Shown one piece after another: positions 16,126-24,825 of a stretch of DNA of 64,000 nt. A program made the position numbers and the translations under genes. Positions within the stretch are counted from its first letter, which is position 1. Every line of letters begins with the position of its first letter. The notes beneath the pieces were generated by a model. That model saw nothing but the letters and a program-made list of their open reading frames with translations, was not told the DNA's origin and ran no database searches. Origin of the DNA: an uncultured Clostridia bacterium (GTDB taxonomy: Bacteria > Bacillota > Clostridia > Oscillospirales > CAG-382); NCBI GenBank assembly GCA_947628695.1, contig CANRAV010000001.1, forward strand, positions 1 to 64,000. Reading direction: 5' to 3'.

Positions 16126-16545
16126 ATGACGGCGGCAAATAAAAAGACAAATGCCCGGGCGGCAAAGGCAAAGCGCATTGCCGTGTGCGTGCCTGCAGGC
16201 GCGGCGGCGTGCCTTGCGGCGTGCCTTATCTGCGCGGCGGTTGCGGTAAGGACGGAAAACGCGCTGTCCCTTGTCGGCGCGTTGGCCGCGGTGTGCGTCC
16301 TTGCGGGCGCGTTTACCGCAGCGGCGGTGGGTGCGGCAGGCGGCGGAGGGGCGCTTACGGGCGCCTGCGGCGGGGCGGCCTTCACGGCGGTTATGCTTCT
16401 GCTGTCCCTCGCCTTCGGCAGGGGGGAAGCAAGCCCGCTTCTGCTTTTCGCCTCCGCCGCGGCTGGCACGGCGGCAGGAGCCCTTCTCTTCGGCAGAAGG
16501 CGCAAAAGCGCCGGGAAGAAGCTTAAAAAGTACATAAAAAAATAA
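16126..16545 (+). CDS. Small four-helix membrane protein (TIGR04086-like)
   Basis: 139 residues. A basic N terminus (KKTNARAAKAKR) is followed by four hydrophobic segments near residues 18-40, 47-70, 76-97 and 103-121, and a Lys/Arg-rich tail, so both ends face the cytoplasm. Length and pattern match the TIGR04086 membrane proteins found in clostridia, whose function is unknown. AGAGGTG lies eight bases before the ATG. Composition is Ala/Gly-rich, so the family call is tentative. Confidence 0.7.
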   Translation: MTAANKKTNARAAKAKRIAVCVPAGAAACLAACLICAAVAVRTENALSLVGALAAVCVLAGAFTAAAVGAAGGGGALTGACGGAAFTAVMLLLSLAFGRGEASPLLLFASAAAGTAAGALLFGRRRKSAGKKLKKYIKK

Positions 16546-16555
16546 GGCAGTCCCT

Positions 16556-16597
16556 GCTTCCTCTCCACGCTTCGGCGCGAAGAGGAAGCGCTTTTTT
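16556..16597 (+). terminator. Terminator after the small membrane protein
   Basis: GCTTCCTCT/AGAGGAAGC stem followed by GCTTTTTT. Between here and 16724 I see only a small AGAAAAGC/GCTTTTTC hairpin and an inverted repeat TACATGC (16690-16696)/GCATGTA (16711-16717), with no gene. Confidence 0.85.
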
Positions 16598-16723
16598 GTC
16601 CCTTGGCAAGGGCGTATAATTTGAAGTGAACCAGAAAAGCTTCGCTTTTTCAATTTGCATTTTCTCGCTCTGCCAAAGATTTGACTTTTTACATGCAAAA
16701 AATTAAAACTGCATGTATTAAGT

Positions 16724-16764
16724 AAAAAGCTCTATCCGCCGACACGGACGGGGGGAGCTTTTTT
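16724..16764. terminator. Bidirectional terminator-like hairpin
   Basis: AAAAAGCTC/GAGCTTTTTT arms with a GC-rich inner part; T tracts on both strands, immediately before the GtrA-family promoter. Confidence 0.65.
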
Positions 16765-16769
16765 GCGTC

Positions 16770-16798
16770 TTGACAGACATCGGCAGACGGCGTATAAT
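16770..16798 (+). promoter_or_regulatory. Promoter of the GtrA-family gene
   Basis: TTGACA (16770-16775), 17-base spacer, TATAAT (16793-16798). Confidence 0.88.
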
Positions 16799-16827
16799 TA
16801 AGGAAAAGACGGGCGGAGGAAAGGCAG

Positions 16828-17265
16828 ATGAAAGAGAGAAAAGAACTGTGGAGGACGGTGAAGTTTACGCTGTTCTCGGCAAGCGCGGGGATAATACAGG
16901 CGGGAAGCTTTACCGCGCTTGAAGAGCTGACAAGCTTCAGCTACATGCCGTGCTATCTCATATCGCTTGTGCTTTCGGTGCTTTGGAACTTCACGCTTAA
17001 CCGAAGCTTCACCTTCCGGTCGGCGGGGAACGTGCCGGTCGCCATGCTTAAGGTCGCGGCATATTACCTTGTGTTTACACCTGTGACCACCGTGGGCGGC
17101 GGGTGGCTTGTCGACAGCTTGCACTGGAACGGGTACCTTGTTACCGGCATGAATATGGCGCTTAACTTCGTCACGGAGTATCTTTACGACCGCTTCTTTG
17201 TCTTCCGCGCGACGCTTGACACCAAAAAGGGCAAAAGCGGCGGAAACAGCGGCAAAAAAGCTTGA
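16828..17265 (+). CDS. GtrA-family membrane protein
   Basis: 145 residues with four predicted transmembrane helices (about 11-30, 38-58, 71-92, 102-122). The motif W-N-F-T-L-N-R-S-F-T-F after helix two and the final Y-D-R-F-F-V-F-R are typical of GtrA/DPMS-like proteins, thought to move lipid-linked sugars across the membrane for wall or surface glycosylation. Ribosome binding site GGAGGAAAGGCAG precedes the ATG. The -35 box of thrS overlaps its stop codon. Confidence 0.88.
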   Translation: MKERKELWRTVKFTLFSASAGIIQAGSFTALEELTSFSYMPCYLISLVLSVLWNFTLNRSFTFRSAGNVPVAMLKVAAYYLVFTPVTTVGGGWLVDSLHWNGYLVTGMNMALNFVTEYLYDRFFVFRATLDTKKGKSGGNSGKKA

Positions 17266-17290
17266 CAAAGGCGGCTTGTTGGTATAAAAT
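17262..17290 (+). promoter_or_regulatory. thrS promoter
   Basis: TTGACA (17262-17267), 17-base spacer, TAAAAT (17285-17290). The leader is only about 45 bases, too short for a T-box, but holds a TGCGGA/TCCGCA hairpin just before the ribosome binding site. Confidence 0.8.
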
Positions 17291-17338
17291 AGGACAATGC
17301 GGAGGGATTTGTATTCCGCACGGAAGGAGACACAGCTT

Positions 17339-19102
17339 ATGAAGATTATATACAAAGACGGCACAGTTGCGGAGTGCCCGGAGGATATGGAGCAGGAGGT
17401 CATACGCCACACGGCCGCGCACATTATGGCGCAGGCGATAAAGCGGCTTTTCCCGCATGCGGATTTCGGCTACGGCCCGGCGACCGAGAAGGGCTTTTAC
17501 TACGACGTTGACCTTGGGGACACAAAGCTTACGGACGAGGACCTTGCCGCCATAGAGGCGGAGATGAAGAAGATAGTAAAGGAAAACCTTCCGATAAAGC
17601 CCTTTATACTCCCCCGCGAGGAAGCGATAAAGCTTATGCACGACAGGGGCGCGAAGTACAAGGAGGAGCACATAGGCGACCTGCCGGAGGACGCGGTTAT
17701 AAGCTTCTATCAGCAGGGCGACTATATCGATATGTGCACCGGCCCGCACCTTTGCTATACTAAGGCGCTTAAGGCCTTTAAGATAACGCAGCAGTCCGGC
17801 GCATACTGGAAGAACGACAAGGACAACGTCATGCTTACCCGCATAAACGGCCTTGCCTTCCGAACGCAGGAGGAGCTTGAGGAGCATTTGAGGCTTCTTG
17901 AAGAGGCCGAGAAGCGCGACCACCGCAGGATAGGCAAGGAGATGGGGCTGTTCATGATTGCGGACGAAGGCCCCGGCTTCCCCTTCTTCCTGCCGAGGGG
18001 TATGGATCTTCGCAACGCGCTTATAGACTACTGGCGCGAGATACACGTAAAAAACGGATACGTGGAAATTTCCACTCCTATGATACTAAGCCGCAGGCTT
18101 TGGGAGACAAGCGGCCACTGGGACCACTACAAGGACAACATGTACTCCACTTCGATAGACGGCGAGGAGTACTGCGTAAAGCCCATGAACTGCCCCGGCG
18201 GCGTGCTTGTTTACCGCAGCCGTCCGCACAGCTACAGGGAGCTTCCCATGCGCGTGGCGGAGCTTGGCCTTGTTCACAGGCACGAGCTTAGGGGTGCTTT
18301 GCACGGGCTTTTCCGCGTGCGCTGCTTCACACAGGACGACGCGCATATATTTATGACGCGCGAGCAGATCACAGATGAGATAGTAGGCGTTGTGAACCTG
18401 ATAAACGAGGTTTACACGAAGTTCGGCTTTGAGTACTTTGTAGAGCTGTCGACCCGTCCCGAAAGCAGCATGGGCAGCGACGAGGACTGGGAGGCGGCGA
18501 CAAACGGCCTTCGCGCCGCATTGGAAAAGCTTGGCCTTCCCTACACGGTAAACGAGGGCGACGGCGCCTTCTACGGCCCGAAGATAGACTTCCACCTGCG
18601 CGACAGCATCGGCAGAACCTGGCAGTGCGGCACCATACAGCTGGACTTCCAGCTTCCCCACAATTTCGAGCTGGAGTATGTCGACGAGGACGGCACAAGG
18701 AAGCAGCCTATAATGATACACCGCGTTTGCTACGGCTCTATAGAGCGCTTCATTGGCATTTTGACAGAGCATTTCGCGGGCAAGTTCCCGCTTTGGCTTG
18801 CTCCCCTGCAGGTGAAGGTGCTTACGCTCCCCGGGACGGACACGTCCCACGCGGAGGAGATTTACGGGCGTCTTAAGGACAGCCGCATCAGGGCGGAGCT
18901 TGACGCGAGGAACGAGAAGATAGGCTACAAGGTAAGGGAAGCGCGTCAGGTTGACCGCGTTCCGTACATGGCGATAGTCGGCAAGAAGGAGATAGAGGAG
19001 GGCACGGTTTCCGTGCGCAGCCGCGACACCGACGAGACCGTGACCGTGACGGTGGACGCCTTCCTCGATATGCTTAAAAAGCAGATAGCCGACAGGGTTT
19101 AG
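17339..19102 (+). CDS. thrS: Threonyl-tRNA synthetase
   Basis: 587 residues. Charges tRNA-Thr in the cytoplasm. The editing domain begins almost at once (His24 and His28 of HTAAH) with the matching C-T-G-P-H further on. The class II core includes MNCPGG, the motif 2 region VHRHELRGALHGLFRVR, and the C-terminal anticodon-binding domain. Typical enzymes are about 640 residues with an N-terminal TGS domain; here only 23 residues precede the editing domain, so the TGS domain is missing or reduced. The ATG at 17339 follows AAGGAG by nine bases; the upstream in-frame ATG at 17297 lies within a few bases of the -10 box and is unlikely. Confidence 0.95.
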   Translation: MKIIYKDGTVAECPEDMEQEVIRHTAAHIMAQAIKRLFPHADFGYGPATEKGFYYDVDLGDTKLTDEDLAAIEAEMKKIVKENLPIKPFILPREEAIKLMHDRGAKYKEEHIGDLPEDAVISFYQQGDYIDMCTGPHLCYTKALKAFKITQQSGAYWKNDKDNVMLTRINGLAFRTQEELEEHLRLLEEAEKRDHRRIGKEMGLFMIADEGPGFPFFLPRGMDLRNALIDYWREIHVKNGYVEISTPMILSRRLWETSGHWDHYKDNMYSTSIDGEEYCVKPMNCPGGVLVYRSRPHSYRELPMRVAELGLVHRHELRGALHGLFRVRCFTQDDAHIFMTREQITDEIVGVVNLINEVYTKFGFEYFVELSTRPESSMGSDEDWEAATNGLRAALEKLGLPYTVNEGDGAFYGPKIDFHLRDSIGRTWQCGTIQLDFQLPHNFELEYVDEDGTRKQPIMIHRVCYGSIERFIGILTEHFAGKFPLWLAPLQVKVLTLPGTDTSHAEEIYGRLKDSRIRAELDARNEKIGYKVREARQVDRVPYMAIVGKKEIEEGTVSVRSRDTDETVTVTVDAFLDMLKKQIADRV

Positions 19103-19112
19103 TTAAAGATTT

Positions 19113-19151
19113 GCGCACGGCCGGAGGGTTTTTCCCGCCGTGCGCTGTTTT
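19113..19151 (+). terminator. thrS terminator
   Basis: GCGCACGGC/GCCGTGCGC stem followed by TGTTTTG. Confidence 0.75.
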
Positions 19152-19171
19152 GCGCCGAAAAATTTTGCAAA

Positions 19172-19858
19172 ATGGGGTATAATACCTTGGAGGAAAAGAG
19201 GACAAACGACGAGATTCTTGCCTGCCTCGCGCACGACATGCGCTCTCCCCTTGCCGTGATAAACGGCTATGCAAACGCCCTGCTTGACGGCACGGCGAAG
19301 CCGGAGAACGCGAAAAGGTACCTTGAGGTGATAGCGGAGCAGTCGAAGCGCCTGTCGCAAACGGTGGAAGAGGTGCTTACCGCCGCACGGCTTGACGGCG
19401 GCGCGGTGGCGAGGAAGGAGAGCTTCGATTTGGGTCTGCTTGCGCACGACGTGTGCGGTGACTTCCTGCCGGGGGCGGAAGAGAAGGGCGTGCACATAGA
19501 GACAAGCTTTGATGAGGCTTATGTCTTTGCCGACCCGCTGCTTGTAAAGACGGCGCTTTCAAACCTCTTTGAAAACGCCGTAAAGTACACCGAGGGCGGC
19601 ACGGTAAACGCGGCCGTCGCGGCGGAGGAAGGCGGCGCGCGCTTTTGCGTAAACAACCCCGGCACGCTTGAAGAGGGGGAAGAGACGCGCCTGACGCAGA
19701 AGTTTTACCGCTCCCGCAGCGCCTTGGAAAGCGGCGTAAAGGGCACGGGCCTTGGGCTTTACATCGTAGAAAGGGCGCTGTCCGCAAACGGGTCGAAGCT
19801 TGAGATAAGCGCGGCGGGCGGAAGAGTGCGCTTTGAATTTTTTTTGAAAAATTCCTGA
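19172..19858 (+). CDS. Soluble sensor histidine kinase (catalytic core only)
   Basis: 228 residues. The phosphoacceptor His21 sits in L-A-H-D-M-R-S-P-L-A; a dimerisation helix pair follows, then the ATP-binding domain with N box A-L-S-N-L-F-E-N-A-V-K and G box G-T-G-L-G-L-Y-I-V. There is no transmembrane or recognisable sensor domain, and no response regulator gene is adjacent, so the partner is unknown. Start uncertain: the ATG at 19172 has no ribosome binding site and overlaps a TATAAT, while GGAGG at 19189-19193 is followed only by non-standard starts. A truncated N terminus is possible. Confidence 0.8.
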   Translation: MGYNTLEEKRTNDEILACLAHDMRSPLAVINGYANALLDGTAKPENAKRYLEVIAEQSKRLSQTVEEVLTAARLDGGAVARKESFDLGLLAHDVCGDFLPGAEEKGVHIETSFDEAYVFADPLLVKTALSNLFENAVKYTEGGTVNAAVAAEEGGARFCVNNPGTLEEGEETRLTQKFYRSRSALESGVKGTGLGLYIVERALSANGSKLEISAAGGRVRFEFFLKNS

Positions 19859-19940
19859 CGCATTCAGATTTTTTTAAGAACGGGGCTATATTATCAAGTC
19901 ACAAGATGAGACCGAAACAAAAAAGAAAGGACTTGTTTGT

Positions 19941-21410
19941 ATGGACGAAAACAACGGCTTCAATTCCGAAAACTTTAATTATCCCGACGATAAAGAGGAC
20001 AAGGGCAGCGAGGGGATAAACTTAAACCCCGACAGCGAGGGCATAGGCTTGAACAACACCCCGGCACCCGGTACGGGCTTCACTACGCCCGCCGGCGGGC
20101 AGTACGTCAACTTCCCGGACGGTACGCGCAGATACGTGCCTAACGGCGCGTACTACGAGCCGCCGAAGGAAGAGAAGAAGAAAAAGAAGGGCGGCATAAT
20201 CGCCGCATCCATAATAGCGGGTGTGCTTTTCCTGTCGCTTATCGGCGTGTTCACGTACTACTCCGCAAGCACGCTTGTAGACAGCATCAATAACTCCTCC
20301 TCCGCACCTGCCGTCGGCGACGTGTCCGACACGGCAGAGGAAAGCATATACGAGGACCTCTCGATACCGGAGTATGTTCAGGTCGCGCCTGTGCCCGACG
20401 AGAACTACGACAGCCTTGCGGAGCTTTATCAGAAGTGCTCCGGCAGCTGCGTTACGATAATCTGCGACGTTGAGATAAACAACGGCTTCTACACCCAGGA
20501 GGGGAGGAGCCTTGGCAGCGGCTTTATAATCGAGGGCGAGAAGGACGGCGAAAAGGGCTATTACATCGTCACGAATCACCACGTTATAGACGACGCCAAA
20601 AGCATAACCGTCAAGTACAGCGACGGCAAGACCTATGATGCGAAGCTTTTGGGCTCCGACGAGCTTTGCGACATAGCGGTTTTGAAGACGGACAGGACGG
20701 ACGTAACCCCCATAGAGATCGGGGACAGCTCTAAGCTTGCGGTCGGCCAGTGGGTGGTTGCCATCGGCACCCCCTCCGCAGAGGAGCTGCAAAACACCAT
20801 GACCTACGGCATCATATCCGGGCTTAACCGCAAGGTTCCGATGACCAACGACGTCGGCACCGTGGTGAAGACCATGACCGTGATACAGACCTCGGCTACC
20901 ATCAACCCCGGCAACTCCGGCGGTCCGCTTATCAACATGGCGGGGCAGGTCGTGGGCATAACCGCGATGAAGCTTATGGACGAATACGAGGGCATAGGCT
21001 TTGCGCTTCCCTCCTCCGAGGCAAGCACGATAATAAACAGCCTTATCGAGTACGGCAGGGTCGTTGACGGCAGCGGCAGCAGCTTTGTAACCGGCACGGC
21101 GCAGCTTGGCATAACGGGTCAGACCGTTACCGACGACGTGAGGGACACCTATTCCCTCGGCGACTGCCCGGACGGCGTTTTGGTTGTAAACGTCACGCGC
21201 GGTACGGCGGCATACGAAGCGGGGCTAAGCATATACGACGTTATAACGGAGTTTGACGGCGAGGAGGTCGACACCATAGAAGGCTTAAAGGAGCTTATAT
21301 CGCAGCACAACGCGGGCGACAAGGTGACGCTTAAATACTACCGCATAGGCAGAAGAGGCGAAGAGAGCGGATATCACTCAATAACATTTAAGCTTGACAG
21401 TGCTCAATAA
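19941..21410 (+). CDS. htrA: HtrA/DegP-like membrane-anchored serine protease
   Basis: 489 residues. An acidic, Asn/Gly-rich cytoplasmic segment (1-70) precedes one transmembrane helix at about 77-99 (IIAASIIAGVLFLSLIGVF). The trypsin-like domain outside has His in TNHHVID, Asp in DIAVLKTD and Ser in NPGNSGGPLIN, and a PDZ domain occupies about 385-485. HtrA proteases degrade or refold damaged exported proteins. AAAGGAC precedes the ATG. It is followed after 27 bases by the glycerate kinase gene, probably on the same transcript. Confidence 0.93.
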   Translation: MDENNGFNSENFNYPDDKEDKGSEGINLNPDSEGIGLNNTPAPGTGFTTPAGGQYVNFPDGTRRYVPNGAYYEPPKEEKKKKKGGIIAASIIAGVLFLSLIGVFTYYSASTLVDSINNSSSAPAVGDVSDTAEESIYEDLSIPEYVQVAPVPDENYDSLAELYQKCSGSCVTIICDVEINNGFYTQEGRSLGSGFIIEGEKDGEKGYYIVTNHHVIDDAKSITVKYSDGKTYDAKLLGSDELCDIAVLKTDRTDVTPIEIGDSSKLAVGQWVVAIGTPSAEELQNTMTYGIISGLNRKVPMTNDVGTVVKTMTVIQTSATINPGNSGGPLINMAGQVVGITAMKLMDEYEGIGFALPSSEASTIINSLIEYGRVVDGSGSSFVTGTAQLGITGQTVTDDVRDTYSLGDCPDGVLVVNVTRGTAAYEAGLSIYDVITEFDGEEVDTIEGLKELISQHNAGDKVTLKYYRIGRRGEESGYHSITFKLDSAQ

Positions 21411-21437
21411 TCGGGCCGGTGAAAAGGGGGGTGGCCT

Positions 21438-22550
21438 TTGAAAGCCATAGTAATACCCGACAAATTTAAAGGCACGCTGTCCGCAGAGGCAGCGGCTAAG
21501 ATAATAGAGGAAGGCATAATTTCGGTTATGCCTTCCTGCCGTGTTTTGCGGCTTGCCGCCGCAGACGGCGGAGAGGGCACCGTGGACGCCTACCTTGCAA
21601 ACGTCGGCGGCAGGCGGTGCTTTGCCGCGGTAAAGGGGCCTAACGGGCAGGATCTTACGGCGGGCTTTGCCGTTCTAAACGACGGCACGGCCGTTATGGA
21701 AATGGCCTCGGCAAGCGGGCTTATGGCGGCAGAACCCGGCAGCAGCCCGCTATACACAAGCACCTACGGCACGGGGCAGCTTATAAAGGCGGCCCTTGAC
21801 GAGGGCTGCCGCAGGATAATAATAGGCATCGGCGGCAGCGCCACAAACGACGGCGGCGTCGGCATGGCGGCCGCCCTCGGCGTGCGCTTCACGGACGAGA
21901 ACGGGGAAGACATAAAGCCCACCGGCGGGGGGCTTTCCGCCCTTTGCGGCGTGGACTTAAGCGGGCTTGACGCGCGCATAGCCGAAAGCGAGATACTTGT
22001 CGCCTGCGACGTGGACAACCCGCTTTGCGGGCCTTCCGGCGCGGCGGAGGTATTTGCGCGGCAAAAGGGCGCGGACGAGGCGGCCGTAAAGCAGCTGGAC
22101 AAAAATCTGCACCGCCTTGCCGACACGGTAAAGAAGGCGCTTGGGCTTGACATGCTTTCCCTCAAGGGCGGCGGCGCGGCCGGCGGCCTTGGCGCGGGGC
22201 TTTGGGCGTTTCTGGGCGCAAAGCTCGTCTCCGGCGCCGACCTTCTGCTTGACACCTGCGATTTCTCGCGTCTGGCTTCGGACGCAGACATAATCATAAC
22301 CGGCGAGGGGTGCTTTGACTCGCAAAGCCTGCACGGCAAGCTGCCCGTTGCCATTGCCGCACGCGCGGCGGGCAAGCGCACCGCCGTTATAGGCGGGCTT
22401 GTGCGCCTGACGGATGAGGAAATCGCCTCTGCCGGGCTCTTCTGCGCAGAGCAGGCCGCACCGGAAGGGCTTACATTTGAAGAGATAAAAAAGCGCTGTC
22501 GCGAGGACTTGTTCGCCGCGGCGCAGCGCGTTGCAAGGAGGCTTTTATGA
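21438..22550 (+). CDS. Glycerate kinase (GarK/GlxK family)
   Basis: 370 residues, the usual length. Starts with PDKFKGTLSA, then ADGGEGT, M-E-M-A-S-A-S-G-L, and the glycine-rich IGIGGSATNDGGVGMAAALG. It phosphorylates D-glycerate to 2- or 3-phosphoglycerate. The start is TTG at 21438, after AAAAGGGGGG. Its TGA overlaps the galactokinase ATG (ATGA), so the two are co-translated. Confidence 0.93.
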   Translation: MKAIVIPDKFKGTLSAEAAAKIIEEGIISVMPSCRVLRLAAADGGEGTVDAYLANVGGRRCFAAVKGPNGQDLTAGFAVLNDGTAVMEMASASGLMAAEPGSSPLYTSTYGTGQLIKAALDEGCRRIIIGIGGSATNDGGVGMAAALGVRFTDENGEDIKPTGGGLSALCGVDLSGLDARIAESEILVACDVDNPLCGPSGAAEVFARQKGADEAAVKQLDKNLHRLADTVKKALGLDMLSLKGGGAAGGLGAGLWAFLGAKLVSGADLLLDTCDFSRLASDADIIITGEGCFDSQSLHGKLPVAIAARAAGKRTAVIGGLVRLTDEEIASAGLFCAEQAAPEGLTFEEIKKRCREDLFAAAQRVARRLL

Positions 22551-23746
22551 CCGTCAAGACGCTTGCGGAAGAGATAAAAAGCGGCGGGTACCGCGAAAGG
22601 CTTTCCGCCGTGTACGGCGATTCTGCGGATGCCGAGGCGAGAGCGCTTCGTCTTGCGGACGCCTTCCTTGCCAAGTACGGCGACGCCGAAGGTGCCGCCC
22701 TTTTCTCCGCCCCCGCAAGGACAGAGCTTGTAGGCAACCACACCGACCACGCGCTCGGCAGGGCGGTGGCTGCGGCGGTTGACCTTGACATAATGGCGCT
22801 TGCCGTCCCCTGCGAAGGCCGCGTTGCCATAGAGGGCGAGGAGAGCGTCGACATAACCCTTGACGGCGTCGGCCACCCGGAAGAGCGCGGCAGGGCCGCC
22901 TCCCTCGCGCGGGCAATGGCAGAGGAGTTCGGCGGCGGCTTCCTTGCGGTGACAGACAGCCGCATTCCCATAGGTGCGGGGCTTTCGTCCTCCGCCGCCT
23001 TTTCGCTGCTTTGCGGCCTTATTGCAGACAGCTTCCACGGCGGCGGAAGTGCCGACTACATGCGCCTCGCTTTAGCTGCCAAGCGGGCGGAAAACCTGCG
23101 CTACGGCAAGGCCTGCGGGCTTCTTGACCAGATAAGCTGCGCGCACGGCGGTGCGGTGTGCATCGACTTTTCCTGCGACCCGCCGGCCGTTTCGCCCGTT
23201 GCGTTTGACGCCTCTCCGTACCGCATCTGCCTTGTCGACACGCGCGTCGGCCACGACGGCAAGGACGGCGAGTACGCACAGATAGCCGCGGACATGGACA
23301 AGGCAGCGGCCTTCTTCGGCAAAAAGAAGCTCGGACTTGTCGCCGACGACGAGTTCCGAAGCAAAGAAAAGCTTATGCAAAGCAAAAAAAGCGCGCGCGT
23401 TTGCCGCGCAGCGCTGCACTTTTTCAACGAGAACAAGCGTGTCGACTTCTTCTGCCGCCGCGCAGCTCTCGGCAAGACCTTTGACTGCCTCTACGCCGTC
23501 AACGGCTCCGGCATATCCTCCGGGGCGAATCTCGGCAACGTGCACAAGGAGGCAATGGAGCTGACCGCAGCCCTCAAGGGCATAGCGGCGGCGGTGCGCA
23601 TACACGGCGGCGGCTTCGGCGGTGCGGTGCAGTGCTACGTGCTGCCGGAGAAGGAGGAGGCGTTCTACGCCGCTTCCGAGCGGCTTTTCGGCGCAGGCTG
23701 CGTGCTTCCCGTAAGCATTCGGGAAAAGGGCGTTTGCACAATCTGA
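22547..23746 (+). CDS. galK: Galactokinase
   Basis: 399 residues, a GHMP-family sugar kinase. The galactokinase signature appears as R-T-E-L-V-G-N-H-T-D-H (58-68), the ATP loop as I-P-I-G-A-G-L-S-S-S-A-A, and the third GHMP motif as I-H-G-G-G-F-G-G-A near the C terminus. It makes galactose-1-phosphate for the Leloir pathway. No galT or galE is in view; the partner here is glycerate kinase, overlapped by four bases. Another GHMP sugar kinase substrate cannot be excluded. Confidence 0.88.
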   Translation: MTVKTLAEEIKSGGYRERLSAVYGDSADAEARALRLADAFLAKYGDAEGAALFSAPARTELVGNHTDHALGRAVAAAVDLDIMALAVPCEGRVAIEGEESVDITLDGVGHPEERGRAASLARAMAEEFGGGFLAVTDSRIPIGAGLSSSAAFSLLCGLIADSFHGGGSADYMRLALAAKRAENLRYGKACGLLDQISCAHGGAVCIDFSCDPPAVSPVAFDASPYRICLVDTRVGHDGKDGEYAQIAADMDKAAAFFGKKKLGLVADDEFRSKEKLMQSKKSARVCRAALHFFNENKRVDFFCRRAALGKTFDCLYAVNGSGISSGANLGNVHKEAMELTAALKGIAAAVRIHGGGFGGAVQCYVLPEKEEAFYAASERLFGAGCVLPVSIREKGVCTI

Positions 23747-23766
23747 CGGATCGGAGAAACACCATT

Positions 23767-24576
23767 TTGGAAAAGAAGCTTACAGCCTACACGCTGTTTT
23801 CCTCCTCGCAGGGGAACAGCACCTACATAGAATACGGCACGGACAGGGTGCTTATCGACGCGGGCGTCTCCGCGCGCCGCATCTCTGCCGCGCTTGCCGA
23901 CCTCGGCACCGGCCTTGGCGGCATAAGGGCCGTGTTTGTCAGCCACGAGCACAGCGACCACATAAAGGGACTGCAAATCATCTCAAAAAACTACCGCATC
24001 CCCGTCTACACCGACCCGCTTTGCATGCAGGCCGCCCGGGACGCCTGCCCGGACGCGTGCGGCCTGCTTGTGCCGACCTCCGCAGGCGACACCGTATACA
24101 TAGGCGACATAAAAATAGAGGTCTTCCCCACCCCGCACGACAGCGTTCGCTCTTTTTGCTACCGCGTAAGCGCCGGTGGAAGCAGCCTCGGGTTTGCCAC
24201 CGACATCGGCCACGTCAGCGAGGCCGTGCAGGACGCCGTCTTCGGCTGCGAAAGCGTGGTCATAGAGGCGAACTACGACGACGGCATGCTGCAAAACGGA
24301 CCCTATCCCGCCTCCCTTAAGCGCCGTATAGCAGGGCCGAACGGCCACCTGTCCAACGAGCTTTGCGCCTGCCTTGCGCCGGTTCTTACGCGCTGCGGAA
24401 CGCGCAGCCTGGTGCTTGCCCACCTAAGCCAAAACAACAACACGCCCGATACCGCCTACTCCGCCGTCTGCGGCAAGCTGCACGAGTACGGCGTCAAAAT
24501 CGCCGGCGAAGCCTTCGCCGCCGACCTCCGCCTTCAGGTCGCCAAGCCCGACGGCACCGTCAGGGTCACGCTTTAG
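23767..24576 (+). CDS. WalJ/YycJ-like metallo-beta-lactamase fold hydrolase
   Basis: 269 residues, like YycJ. The metal-binding motif S-H-E-H-S-D-H is at 59-65, with further ligands in PTPHDS, A-T-D-I-G-H and L-A-H-L-S. YycJ relatives are predicted nucleases linked to replication and wall control. Here it follows galactokinase by 20 bases rather than the walRK operon. The start is TTG at 23767, ten bases after GGAG; the frame is open further upstream but runs inside galactokinase. Confidence 0.85.
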   Translation: MEKKLTAYTLFSSSQGNSTYIEYGTDRVLIDAGVSARRISAALADLGTGLGGIRAVFVSHEHSDHIKGLQIISKNYRIPVYTDPLCMQAARDACPDACGLLVPTSAGDTVYIGDIKIEVFPTPHDSVRSFCYRVSAGGSSLGFATDIGHVSEAVQDAVFGCESVVIEANYDDGMLQNGPYPASLKRRIAGPNGHLSNELCACLAPVLTRCGTRSLVLAHLSQNNNTPDTAYSAVCGKLHEYGVKIAGEAFAADLRLQVAKPDGTVRVTL

Positions 24577-24614
24577 GCTTTGGTTGTTTGTTTATTATTA
24601 TTTATTTATTTTAT

Positions 24615-24641
24615 GGCCGAGCTCGCGCTCGGCCGTGTTTT
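24615..24641 (+). terminator. Terminator of the htrA-walJ transcript
   Basis: GGCCGAGC TCGC GCTCGGCC stem followed by GTGTTTTTT; it is also the first hairpin of the three-hairpin repeat. Confidence 0.8.
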
Positions 24642-24790
24642 TTACGGAGGGACTCGGTCCCTCCGCGGCTCTCTAATTAAGGCATATAGAAAACAATAGC
24701 TTTTTTAACCAAAGGGTTGGCACCCTTTGGAATCCCGAGCCGCCAACGCAGGCCGCGCCACAGCGATACAAAGGCTTGGCACACGTTTAA
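24615..24790 (-). repeat. Three-hairpin intergenic repeat, copy 2
   Basis: Reverse orientation relative to 2880-3059. Hairpins: GGCCGAGC/GCTCGGCC, CGGAGGGAC/GTCCCTCCG (24645-24665 region) and CCAAAGGG/CCCTTTGG (about 24709-24730). The 64 bases 24696-24759 match 2911-2974 exactly on the opposite strand, while the GC-hairpin stems differ from copy 1 but still pair. Confidence 0.8.
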
Positions 24791-24825
24791 AACTTCCCGC
24801 CATAGTACCGCGCCGAAGTCTTTGC

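Noticed and set aside
17291-17338. T-box leader for thrS
   Set aside because: The leader is too short and has no T-box sequence or specifier loop.
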